Positions 56,184 through 64,000 of a stretch of DNA of 64,000 bases are shown piece after piece (position 1 is the stretch's first letter; each line of letters begins with the position of its first letter). Below the pieces are notes generated by a model. The model made no database searches. It saw nothing but the letters and a program-made list of their open reading frames with translations, and had not been told where the DNA came from. The DNA comes from Psychromonas sp. SP041 (GTDB lineage: Bacteria > Pseudomonadota > Gammaproteobacteria > Enterobacterales > Psychromonadaceae). The stretch covers positions 107,230-171,229 of the forward strand of contig NZ_CBRF02000004.1 of NCBI RefSeq assembly GCF_000470315.2, written 5' to 3'. The position numbers and the translations under genes were made by a program.

Positions 56184-57197
56184 ATGAACAAAGAATATAA
56201 TATTGCACTTATTGGTGAAATTGACGGTTGTATTGAAACGACTTTAGAAGTGTTATTAAAACGAGACTTTGCAATTAATAACATTTTTCCTTTAAATATT
56301 GGCGAGTCAGAAACAACTTCTGTTATGTATTCAGGTAAACCAGTTGATGTATTAGAGATTGAATCATTTGATTGGCAACAAGTTGATATTGCTTTGTTCC
56401 TTGCTGATCGTGATGTGGCACAACAATGGATCCCAATTGCAAAAGAGCATTGTGTTGTTATTGATATCAGTGGTTATTATTTGGAAGATGCTGCGGTACC
56501 TTTAGTACAAATGGGCATTAATGATGATGATATTGCACGTTACAGTGAATCAAATATTATTGCTATTCCAAGTCCTGAAACAGCACAATTAACATTAGCG
56601 ATTAAACAAATTCATCAAGAAGTTGGTATTAAACGTGTGACGGTTGCTGGTTACCAATCTGTATCATGTATTGGTAAAGTTGGTGTGAGTGCATTAGCGA
56701 GTGAGACGGCACTTTTGTTGAATGCTAAAGGTATTGAACAAAAAAGATTTAAACAACAAATCGCATTTAACATCGTGCCGCAAATCGATGAATTCAATGA
56801 AGATGGCATTACATTTTCTGAATTACGTTTAGCTGCAGAAACAAGACGTTTATTAAACGACCCTGAAATGGTTGTTTCGACTACGCAAGTTGTTGTTCCG
56901 ATGTTTTACGGTTGCTCACAAGCTGTTCACATTGTGACGCATTACCCTGTCGAGCTTGAAGAAGTGGCAAACGCATTACATCACAGTGATAATATTGTAT
57001 TGGCTGAGTCTGTTGGTGATTATGCAAACATGATCGACGATGTGGTCGGTAACGTTGAAGTACATGTTGGACGCTTACGTAAAGATACTTGTGATGCTGC
57101 AGGTATTAACATGTGGGTATGTGCAGACAATGTTCATTACGGTATTGCAACAAATGCAGTATTAGTAATGGAGAAGTTAGCTTATACTTATTTGTAA
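56184..57197 (+). CDS. usg: USG-1 protein (non-catalytic aspartate-semialdehyde dehydrogenase homologue)
   Basis: 337 residues with the fold of aspartate-semialdehyde dehydrogenase. The catalytic Cys segment IANPNCST of active enzymes reads IAIPSPETAQ here (Pro131 replaces Cys), so it cannot form the thioacyl intermediate. It sits between pdxB and fimV as the usg gene does in E. coli and Vibrio. Its function is unknown; conservation of position and loss of the active Cys suggest a structural or regulatory role. Confidence 0.85.
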   Translation: MNKEYNIALIGEIDGCIETTLEVLLKRDFAINNIFPLNIGESETTSVMYSGKPVDVLEIESFDWQQVDIALFLADRDVAQQWIPIAKEHCVVIDISGYYLEDAAVPLVQMGINDDDIARYSESNIIAIPSPETAQLTLAIKQIHQEVGIKRVTVAGYQSVSCIGKVGVSALASETALLLNAKGIEQKRFKQQIAFNIVPQIDEFNEDGITFSELRLAAETRRLLNDPEMVVSTTQVVVPMFYGCSQAVHIVTHYPVELEEVANALHHSDNIVLAESVGDYANMIDDVVGNVEVHVGRLRKDTCDAAGINMWVCADNVHYGIATNAVLVMEKLAYTYL

Positions 57198-57211
57198 ATA
57201 GTATTTTGATA

Positions 57212-57234
57212 GGCTAGCTCTCAAATCTAGCCTT
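57212..57234 (+). terminator. Terminator of pdxB-usg
   Basis: AGGCTAG (57212-57218), loop, CTAGCCT (57228-57234), then TTTTAT, 15 bp after the usg stop. Confidence 0.75.
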
Positions 57235-57321
57235 TTTATTTGTTTTAAAATATCTTCTATTGATTGTCCTAGTTTATTATATAAATAATATTGTTTTGCT
57301 TTTCCCTCACAAGGATCGTTT

Positions 57322-59808
57322 ATGAATCGCATTTTACTTGGTCTTGTTTGTTGTTCTTCATTGTTATTTAATGTGCCTGCACAAAGTGTTGAACTTATTG
57401 GTCCTAATGATGAAGTCGAAATACAACAAGCTGTTGAAGTAACTCCTGTCCCTACGGCTTCGCCTGTTACGCCAATAAATACACCAACAAATATACCAAC
57501 AAAGTATGGGCCAATTAAGAGCTCTGAAACGTTATGGTCAATTGCAACTCAACTTCGCCCTAATAATAATGTGTCTGTTTACCAAACCTTAGCGGCTATT
57601 TATAAATCCAATCCATCAGCTTTTCGTCAAGGTGATATCAATAAAATTATTGAATCATCAGTGATCAACATACCGAGCCCTGCATTAATCGCACAACAAT
57701 CTAATGCTGAAGCTTACGCGCTATTAAAACCGGCACCTAAAGTTAGTAAACCTACTCCAAAAAAGTTAACTATCCCGACACCTGAAGCAATAAAAACGGA
57801 TGTTAAAAATAACGTAGAACCTACATTTTTACCTATTGATGAACCTAATGTAGAGGGATTGAAAAAAGACTTAGAAGATAAAGAACAGACGTTAACTCGT
57901 AATGAGGAGCAAGTAGCGATTCAAGAGAAAGAGCTTGCTTTGTTAAGTGAACAATTAATTGTTGCTACAGAATCCAACCAACGTTTAAAGTTAAAGTTAC
58001 AACCGTTAAGTGACCAAATAGCCTCTCTTTCAGAGCAAGTGGAAGAAGATATAAAGGTTCAGAAAGAGCTTCAAGCACTGATTGATCAATATAAAGCACA
58101 AATTGATGCTATCGAAGAGCCCCCATTCAGTGGCACAGGTATTTTAAATACTATTTTACGTGCTATTAGCTCATCAACTTCTATCTTAATTTTTGCTATT
58201 TTGTTTCCATTGTTATTGTTAACGGGGATTTTCCTACTGATTCTACGTTTAAAATCTAAACGAGAATTGGCTTTACGCCAACAAGAATTAGCTGAATCAA
58301 CTGCCATTCTAAGCGAAGAGAAAAGTGAATTTGATACGTTATTAGATGACGATTTAGATATACAGCCTTTGCCTGACGATCTAGATGACAGTGATTTCAT
58401 TGTCGACACATCGATGGATGATATTGCTGAAAATAACGATGATGAAATAAGTAATAGCGAAGAAAGTAATATTGACGAACTTCAAGAAGATATTACTGAA
58501 CAAGTAAATAACGTTGAAGAAGTTGTTGATACTGAATTAATTGATGGTGAAACACCTGATATAGATGAAAATAATGACAATGAATTAGATTTTGATCTTG
58601 ATGCCATGATTGATGGTTCAGATGACGTCATTGACTTGTCCGAAGCGGATTTAAATCTAGAAGAGGCTGACCAAAGTGATTTAGATTTAGCTGCGCAGTG
58701 GGAATCTGAACTTGCACAAGCTGAACAAGAAACTGATACTGATGAATTAGGGGATATTGAAGTTGCTTTATCAGAAATCGCCGAAGAACCAATAGAACTT
58801 GATTTTTCAGAAGAAAATAATGCAATTGAAGATATCGATTCATTAACATCAGAAGCTGATATAGAAGCGTTATCTGAGGTCGATGAACAAGAAATAGAGG
58901 AAGCTCTACCTGAAACTATTGAAGAAGACATTCCAACAGATACTCCTACAGATGTAGATGAGTTACTTGAATCGATTGATGAAAACGTTACCACTGATGT
59001 AGATGAGTTGCTTGAATCGGTTGATAAAGACGTTAGCACTGATGTAGATGAGTTACTTGAATCGGTTGATGAAGACGTTAGCACTGATGTAGATGAGTTA
59101 CTTGAATCGGTTGATAAAGACGTTAGCACTGATGTAGATGAGTTACTTGAATCGGTTGATGAAGACGTTAGCACTGATGTAGATGAGTTACTTGAATCGG
59201 TTGATGAAGACGTTAGCACTGATGTAGATGAGTTACTTGAATCGGTTAATGAAGACGTTAGCACTGATGCAGATGAGTTACTTGAATCGGTTAATGAAGA
59301 CGTTAGCACTGATGTAGATGAATTACTTGAATCGGTTAATGAGGACGTAATTGAGCAAGAAGCAGAACCTGAATCAATTGATGAAGAGATCGCAGTAGAT
59401 GTTGAAGAGCTGGAAACATTAGCAGAGACTCCTGTAGATGCCGATACATTAGCAAAACAATTAAGTGATGGTGCGTTTAATGAAGATGTAGCACTACCAA
59501 GTTTTGATAAAAATGATGATAAAGGTTTTATTGATATCGATACCTTATTAACGGGTAATGAAAGTGATGATGTTACAGAGGAGGATTTTAATTTAGAATT
59601 TGGATTAGATGAGTTCCCTGATGTCGTCGATTCATTTACGGAGTTTGATACTGATGCCGATGGTGTTGCTGCACAATTAGATCTGGCACATGCTTATTTA
59701 GAAATAGATGAAAAAGAAGGTGCAAAAGCAATATTAACTAAACTGTTAGAAACTGCACCAGAAGATAAACTAAAAGAAGTGAAAAAATTACTGGCTAGAA
59801 TTAGTTGA
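57322..59808 (+). CDS. fimV: FimV/HubP-like polar organiser and pilus assembly protein
   Basis: 828 residues. Signal peptide (cleavage near PAQS, residue 22); periplasmic LysM-type peptidoglycan-binding region (about 63-118, KSSETLWSIATQLRPNN); coiled coil (about 180-265); one transmembrane helix (about 285-310); then a highly acidic cytoplasmic region of over 400 residues with nine near-identical 15-residue repeats; finally the FimV C-terminal TPR-like domain (LDLAHAYLEIDEKEGAKAILTKLLE). FimV/HubP organises the cell pole for type IV pili, chemoreceptors and chromosome origins. Its place after usg is conserved. AAGGA Shine-Dalgarno. Confidence 0.88.
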   Translation: MNRILLGLVCCSSLLFNVPAQSVELIGPNDEVEIQQAVEVTPVPTASPVTPINTPTNIPTKYGPIKSSETLWSIATQLRPNNNVSVYQTLAAIYKSNPSAFRQGDINKIIESSVINIPSPALIAQQSNAEAYALLKPAPKVSKPTPKKLTIPTPEAIKTDVKNNVEPTFLPIDEPNVEGLKKDLEDKEQTLTRNEEQVAIQEKELALLSEQLIVATESNQRLKLKLQPLSDQIASLSEQVEEDIKVQKELQALIDQYKAQIDAIEEPPFSGTGILNTILRAISSSTSILIFAILFPLLLLTGIFLLILRLKSKRELALRQQELAESTAILSEEKSEFDTLLDDDLDIQPLPDDLDDSDFIVDTSMDDIAENNDDEISNSEESNIDELQEDITEQVNNVEEVVDTELIDGETPDIDENNDNELDFDLDAMIDGSDDVIDLSEADLNLEEADQSDLDLAAQWESELAQAEQETDTDELGDIEVALSEIAEEPIELDFSEENNAIEDIDSLTSEADIEALSEVDEQEIEEALPETIEEDIPTDTPTDVDELLESIDENVTTDVDELLESVDKDVSTDVDELLESVDEDVSTDVDELLESVDKDVSTDVDELLESVDEDVSTDVDELLESVDEDVSTDVDELLESVNEDVSTDADELLESVNEDVSTDVDELLESVNEDVIEQEAEPESIDEEIAVDVEELETLAETPVDADTLAKQLSDGAFNEDVALPSFDKNDDKGFIDIDTLLTGNESDDVTEEDFNLEFGLDEFPDVVDSFTEFDTDADGVAAQLDLAHAYLEIDEKEGAKAILTKLLETAPEDKLKEVKKLLARIS
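58951..59355 (+). repeat. Nine tandem 45-bp repeats within fimV
   Basis: In-frame minisatellite: nine units of 15 codons encoding D-V-D-E-L-L-E-S-(V/I)-(D/N)-(E/K)-(D/N)-V-(S/T)-T. Units 2-8 are almost identical at DNA level (only VDKD/VDED/VNED and one V-to-A variant), so the array expanded recently and can change length without a frameshift. Confidence 0.95.
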
Positions 59809-59866
59809 TGTAATTTCCTTTAATTTAAACGATTTAATTAAAAAATCGTTCAATAAAGTCATTTCT

Positions 59867-59887
59867 AAAGCCAGCATTGCTGGCTTT
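59867..59887 (+). terminator. Terminator of fimV
   Basis: AAAGCCAGC (59867-59875), loop ATT, GCTGGCTTT then TTA: tight stem and T-tract about 60 bp after the fimV stop and just before the nagZ start. Confidence 0.8.
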
Positions 59888-59908
59888 TTAATTAAAATGG
59901 AAATAAAT

Positions 59909-60925
59909 ATGCGCCCAGTTATTTTGGATGTAGAAGGTTATCAGTTAACAGTAACTGAACAAGAATATTTAGGTCATCCACTCGTTGCTGGTGTTATTTT
60001 ATTCACTCGTAACTTTGATAATATTTTACAGTTAAAAGAATTAGTACAACAAATTCGACTATACGCTAAACAAGATATTATTATTTCGGTCGATCATGAA
60101 GGAGGGCGTGTACAACGTTTTCGTGATGGATTTACTGAGTTACCTTCTTGTGGATCTCTCATTACAAATTCATCATCAATGGAAGAAGCATTGAGTTTAG
60201 CTAAAGCAAGTGCATTTGTTATGGCCAGTGAATTGCTTGCCTGTGATATTGATTTAAGTTTCGCACCAGTATTAGATATCAATGGTATCTCTGATGTCAT
60301 TAGAGAACGTGCTTTTAGTGAGAATAAAGACCAAGTTACTTTGTTAGCTTCAGCGTATATTGAAGGAATGAAACTAGCTGGTATGTCTAGTACGGGTAAA
60401 CATTTTCCTGGACATGGTAGTGTAAAAGCAGATTCTCATATTGCGCTACCAGTGGATAACCGAAGTGCTGAACAAATTTTTAATCATGACATGCAGCCGT
60501 TCGCTGAGTTAATTAAAAGTAATAAATTAGATGCGATCATGCCATCACATGTTGTTTACGCACAATGTGATGCGTTACCTTGTGGCTTTTCAGAGTATTG
60601 GCTACAGAAAATATTGAAACAAAAACTGGGTTTTACAGGGGCTATCATTAGCGATGATATTTCAATGCATGGTGCGAGTTTTGTAGGTAATCATTTATCT
60701 AGAGCAAAAGAAGCGATTCATGCAGGCTGTGATCTTATACTTGCTTGCAATGATACGCCTGCTGCAATGACCATTTTAGATGGTTTACAAATAACTAATA
60801 ACTGTAACGAAGAGCTGATAGCATCATTGTTGGCAGATAAAAACAAACTATCGTTACCTTTGCAAAAGAATATATATTGGGCTGAGAGTAGACGCTTATT
60901 ACTCGATTTTAATGAAAGCTGCTAA
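59909..60925 (+). CDS. nagZ: Beta-N-acetylglucosaminidase NagZ
   Basis: About 338 residues, glycoside hydrolase family 3, cytoplasmic, removes GlcNAc from anhydromuropeptides during cell-wall recycling. Family signatures: VDHEGGRVQRFRDGF, KHFPGHGSVKADSHIALP (flexible Asp-His loop) and the nucleophile Asp in ISDDISMHGA. I start at ATG 59909, which has GGA 7 nt upstream; another in-frame ATG at 59897 lies directly after the terminator hairpin with no Shine-Dalgarno. Followed by ycfP and ndh as in E. coli. Confidence 0.94.
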   Translation: MRPVILDVEGYQLTVTEQEYLGHPLVAGVILFTRNFDNILQLKELVQQIRLYAKQDIIISVDHEGGRVQRFRDGFTELPSCGSLITNSSSMEEALSLAKASAFVMASELLACDIDLSFAPVLDINGISDVIRERAFSENKDQVTLLASAYIEGMKLAGMSSTGKHFPGHGSVKADSHIALPVDNRSAEQIFNHDMQPFAELIKSNKLDAIMPSHVVYAQCDALPCGFSEYWLQKILKQKLGFTGAIISDDISMHGASFVGNHLSRAKEAIHAGCDLILACNDTPAAMTILDGLQITNNCNEELIASLLADKNKLSLPLQKNIYWAESRRLLLDFNESC

Positions 60926-60982
60926 ATTACGTTAAGATAGTGTTAAGCAATACTTGCACAATTAGTAAGTTTATTTAGACTA

Positions 60983-61152
60983 ATATATCCCATTACCATT
61001 CAAGGTGCAAAATTCAGCAAGCGGTGAAGTGAACAGATGCTAGGCAGACAAAGGAAGATCTAACGGGTTAAATCGATACTTTCTAACAACTAAGGTGTTT
61101 ACTTCACAGCAGGCCCTCTGGGTCGTTAGCTTGAATGGTAACGGGTATATAT
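60983..61152. mobile_element. MITE-like palindromic element between nagZ and ycfP
   Basis: Terminal inverted repeats ATATATCCCATTACCATTCAAG (60983-61004) and CTTGAATGGTAACGGGTATAT (61130 onward) pair with few mismatches. Internal GTGAAGTGAACA (about 61024) pairs with TGTTTACTTCAC (about 61097), so the 170-bp element folds into one long hairpin. It has no ORF. Closely related ATTACCATTCAAGGTGC palindromes recur in marine gammaproteobacterial genomes (recollection). It fills most of the 338-bp gap. Confidence 0.6.
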
Positions 61153-61263
61153 ATAATATTTATTAACCTAGAGTCTTATTAATCTCGTTATTAATGTGAT
61201 CTTGTTAATAATGAGATGTTTAAGTCGTATCACTCAATGGTATAAAAAGGCGGAATTTAATAC

Positions 61264-61806
61264 ATGATCATCTATTTACATGGTTTTGATGCAACGAGTC
61301 CTGGTAATCACGAAAAAGTGATGCAATTAAAGTCTATCGATCAAGATGTTCGTTTTGTGCATTACAGTACGATTCAACCAAAACAAGACATGAGCCATAT
61401 TTTAAAAGAAGTACACCAGCATATTAAAAGTACTGATGATAGTGCGCCCCTAATCTGTGGTGTTGGTCTTGGTGGTTATTGGAGCGAGAGAATTGGTTTT
61501 TTATGCGGTATTAAACAAGTCATATTTAACCCTAACTTACATCCTGAAGACAATATGGTTGGACGAATTGAATGGCCTGAAGAGTATTTTGATATCGATA
61601 CAAAGTGTGTCAGTGATTTTCGACGTGAAAATGAAAGTAATTGCTTATGCATTCTTTCAACTGTCGATGATGTACTTGATAGTGAGGTAAGTAACCATGA
61701 GCTAGCTGATTATTACCCGATTATTTTTGACCAAAATCAAGGTCATAAATTTACTGATATCACCGCTCATCTATCAACTATTAAAAAATTTAAAGTAGAT
61801 AAATAA
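61264..61806 (+). CDS. ycfP: YcfP family esterase (UPF0227)
   Basis: 180 residues, small alpha/beta-hydrolase-like protein starting [19 protein letters not shown]. The nucleophile elbow of the family (GxSLGG) reads [15 protein letters not shown] here, so the expected Ser position is Gly; family members are of uncertain activity. C-terminal GHKFTDI holds the conserved His. Location between nagZ and ndh is conserved in gammaproteobacteria. Confidence 0.88.
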   Translation: MIIYLHGFDATSPGNHEKVMQLKSIDQDVRFVHYSTIQPKQDMSHILKEVHQHIKSTDDSAPLICGVGLGGYWSERIGFLCGIKQVIFNPNLHPEDNMVGRIEWPEEYFDIDTKCVSDFRRENESNCLCILSTVDDVLDSEVSNHELADYYPIIFDQNQGHKFTDITAHLSTIKKFKVDK

Positions 61807-61844
61807 ACATCTTTAGTTAGCATATTACGTCAACTCAACTTTAT

Positions 61845-61865
61845 AAACCTGCTGTATGCAGGTTT
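61845..61865 (+). terminator. Hairpin after ycfP
   Basis: AAACCTGC (61845-61852), loop TGTAT, GCAGGTTT (61858-61865), 39 bp after the stop. No long T-tract follows, so termination may be partial. Confidence 0.5.
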
Positions 61866-62079
61866 AACTTCAAATAAAAAACTATCCTATAATTTACTTT
61901 AGGTAATCCAAATGCGACTTCATTCGCAATCAAATGCAAAATAAGGTGACTTGGCGCCCATTTTTTTATAATCTTACTTTTTATAAAGTATGATGTAGAT
62001 CCACTTTTTTTATAAAACATATTTTTCCGATAGAAGTAAGAGTGTTTTTTGTAAAAAATTTAATTTTATTGAGGTCGTT

Positions 62080-63366
62080 ATGAAGAAAATTGTAATAGTA
62101 GGTGGCGGTGCTGGCGGTTTAGAGTTAGCAACGAAATTAGGTAATAAGCTTGGTCGGAAACAAAAAGCACATATTACGCTAGTTGATAAGAATAGTACTC
62201 ATCTTTGGAAACCATTGTTACATGAAGTGGCGGCTGGGTCTTTAGATGATGGTATTGATGCTGTAAGTTACAGAGCGCATGCAACAAACCATTCTTTTAA
62301 CTTTAAATTAGGTGCAATGCGACATTTAGACCGCGTTAATAAAACAATTTCAATCGATGCTTTATTCGATGAAGAAGGGTGTCAAATATTACCTGAAAGC
62401 CATCTTGAATATGACATCTTAGTTATGGCATTAGGTAGTGTTAGTAATGATTTTAATACCAAAGGTGTTAGCGATCATTGTATCTTTCTAGATAGCCCTC
62501 AACAGGCTAAAAAATTCCATCATCGTATGTTAAATAAATATTTACAACTCGGTGTTAAAGAAACCAATTCAGTTAACGTTTCAATCATTGGTGCTGGTGC
62601 AACGGGTGTTGAATTATCAGCTGAGTTATACAATTCACTTAAACAAGTTTCTAGTTATGGTTTCTCTCATATTAAAAGCGCTGATTTACGTGTGAGTTTG
62701 ATAGAAGCGGGCGATAGTATTTTACCTGCTTTACCTAAACGTATTTCTGCTTCTGCACACCGCGAATTACTTAAATTAGGTGTTGATGTACGTACTAACA
62801 CTATGGTGACTGAAGCGAATGAAGAAGGATTGTTAACTAAATCTGGTGAATTGATAAAAGCAGACTTAATTGTGTGGGCTGCGGGTATTAAAGCGCCTGA
62901 TTATTTAAAAGATTTGGCCGGTTTAGAAACAAACAGAATTAATCAGTTAATCGTTAAACCTACATTACAAACCACTTTAGATAACGATATTTATGCGATT
63001 GGTGACTGTGCAAGCTGTGCATTACCCAATGGCGGCTTTGTTCCCCCTCGTGCTCAATCTGCTCATCAAATGGCTTCATTAGTGGGTAAAAATATTTTAG
63101 CAACGCTTAAAGGTAAACCATTAATTGATTATAAATATACAGACTATGGCTCTCTAATTTCATTAAGTAATTACAGTACGGTGGGTAGTTTAATGGGAAG
63201 TTTGATGCAAGGGTCTATGATGGTAGAAGGACGTTTGGCTAAAGTTGTTTACGTTTCGTTGTATCGTATGCATCAAGTAGCACTGCACGGTTATATTCGT
63301 ACGGGTTTAATGACGATTGTTGAAAAAATTAATCGAGTTTTACGTCCTCGACTAAAACTACATTAA
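62080..63366 (+). CDS. ndh: Type II NADH:quinone oxidoreductase
   Basis: 428 residues. Non-proton-pumping, FAD-dependent NADH dehydrogenase on the inner face of the membrane. FAD motif [15 protein letters not shown] at the N-terminus, second nucleotide-binding motif [15 protein letters not shown] (about 170) for NADH, and the FAD-contacting AIGDCASC segment. The C-terminal amphipathic helix region ([26 protein letters not shown]) fits membrane attachment. GAGGT Shine-Dalgarno. Confidence 0.94.
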   Translation: MKKIVIVGGGAGGLELATKLGNKLGRKQKAHITLVDKNSTHLWKPLLHEVAAGSLDDGIDAVSYRAHATNHSFNFKLGAMRHLDRVNKTISIDALFDEEGCQILPESHLEYDILVMALGSVSNDFNTKGVSDHCIFLDSPQQAKKFHHRMLNKYLQLGVKETNSVNVSIIGAGATGVELSAELYNSLKQVSSYGFSHIKSADLRVSLIEAGDSILPALPKRISASAHRELLKLGVDVRTNTMVTEANEEGLLTKSGELIKADLIVWAAGIKAPDYLKDLAGLETNRINQLIVKPTLQTTLDNDIYAIGDCASCALPNGGFVPPRAQSAHQMASLVGKNILATLKGKPLIDYKYTDYGSLISLSNYSTVGSLMGSLMQGSMMVEGRLAKVVYVSLYRMHQVALHGYIRTGLMTIVEKINRVLRPRLKLH

Positions 63367-63446
63367 TTCGCAGTTTATATTTTGCTTTAAAAAATGCCTC
63401 ACATTGTTGACAATGCCGTTCGGTTAAGAGATTTTAGGCTTATATC

Positions 63447-64000
63447 TTAACGGATATCTAGATGGAATATAGAGCACTGAACGTGAAAACGTTCGGTGTT
63501 TTCTTTTTTGGGTAAAATAAAATGCTTAACATCTTCTCGCATAAGTTGAAGTTTTTTCGGAATAGTCCCATTACCTGATAGTGCATAGGCTCTTATTTGT
63601 GTATCTATAATACAAATGGCAGCAGTGAAACTGATCCGTGTAGGTTCAACCTTCGCTTCTAGCGCAATATTAACCATTTCAAGTCGGATCAAGTTATAAC
63701 CCAATAATACCCCCCATAACTCCTGTCGTACTCCTTCGGGAAAACGACTTCGTAGTGTAATTTCCCCATTCAACTGATTGTTTTTAAGCTCTCCAAAACT
63801 CTGCTCTATTTCCCATCGCTCCCAGTACACAGACAATAAACTTTCCATTGAATAAGCTGTCGGATCGATTAACGAGGTAATAAAACCTTTAATATCACCC
63901 TTTGGATCTTGATAACATATCATTCTTGCTTGCCAAGTCTCTGGTAATGTTGGGTTTTTAGTTCTCGCTTGCGGGGATACGGGCATTTCAATTAATAAAT
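63447..64000 (-). mobile_element. IS4-family transposase, C-terminal part (insertion sequence cut by window edge)
   Basis: The frame is still open at base 64000, so the N-terminal part is outside. The visible 180 residues contain the IS4 signature Y-x2-R-x3-E-x6-K (YWERWEIEQSFGELK), which carries the catalytic Glu of the DDE triad, and the upstream MPVSPQARTKNPTLPETWQARMI strand. The right end of the element is probably near 63410-63430, where CAATGCCGTTCGGTTAAG lies just outside the stop and could be a terminal inverted repeat; this cannot be confirmed without the other end. It lies 80 bp from ndh, on the opposite strand. Confidence 0.82.

Noticed and set aside
58482..59309. 275-residue minus-strand frame rich in Ser/Thr opposite fimV
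   Set aside because: It is the antisense shadow of the fimV tandem repeats; the + strand frame has signal peptide, LysM and conserved C-terminal domain.
58951..59355. CRISPR array candidate (regular 45-bp repeats)
   Set aside because: There are no unique spacers; the units are contiguous, in frame and part of fimV. No cas genes are present.

Overview
The window is AT-rich marine gammaproteobacterial chromosome. The nearest fit by gene content is Psychromonas or a close relative in the Alteromonadales (inference). Supporting this are the oleABCD hydrocarbon cluster, the pdxB-usg-fimV and nagZ-ycfP-ndh blocks in enterobacteria/Vibrio-like order, bifunctional PutA without an N-terminal DNA-binding domain, DUF1415 and DUF2913 proteins, and short mobile repeats typical of cold marine genera. 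No tRNA, rRNA or CRISPR array was seen.

Layout. 1-8.4 kb: a cut-off photolyase/cryptochrome, a Cache-PAS-GGDEF diguanylate cyclase, a degenerate EAL protein next to a DUF2913 protein, a patatin-like lipase, a DUF1415 protein and a TraF-like outer-membrane barrel. 8.9-15.5 kb: a tightly coupled four-gene operon encoding an SMC-like ATPase, a winged-helix subunit, a kleisin-like subunit and a TOPRIM protein. This is an MksBEFG/Wadjet-type plasmid-defence condensin with an unusual gene order (B-E-F-G). 15.7-27.9 kb: slyD, a glutaredoxin, the proline catabolism locus (AraC regulator, CRP site, putA, an ALDH-like fragment), a YeeN-type YebC, a DUF342/FapA protein, selO, a RidA-family gene and a DinB-fold protein.

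28.35-35.9 kb is the most unusual part. Six gene units lie head-to-tail on the + strand. Each starts at a G^TTA-like core and is followed by a copy of one 300-750 bp repeat. The repeat starts at or near the stop codon with a block that, read on the minus strand, resembles the 3' end (domains V and VI plus a maturase tail) of a group II intron. It ends in an attC-like inverted structure finishing in CCTCGTTA. Cargo includes two R-x4-H (HEPN-like) proteins, small membrane proteins, a BrnT/BrnA toxin-antitoxin pair whose toxin carries an in-frame stop, and a short-chain dehydrogenase. I read this as an integrase-less integron-type cassette array in which every cassette carries a group II intron remnant.

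36.6-42.9 kb: a TAXI-TRAP transporter with a nitrilase, a LysR regulator and a TSUP exporter, probably a nitrile or amide uptake and degradation island. 42.9-45.6 kb: histidine kinase, receiver and HD-GYP phosphodiesterase. 45.9-57.2 kb: ygjP, oleABCD, mnmC with a decayed methyltransferase domain, fabB, pdxB and usg. 57.3-64 kb: a FimV/HubP-like protein with nine 45-bp tandem repeats, nagZ, a palindromic MITE-like element, ycfP, ndh and a truncated IS4-family transposase at the right edge.
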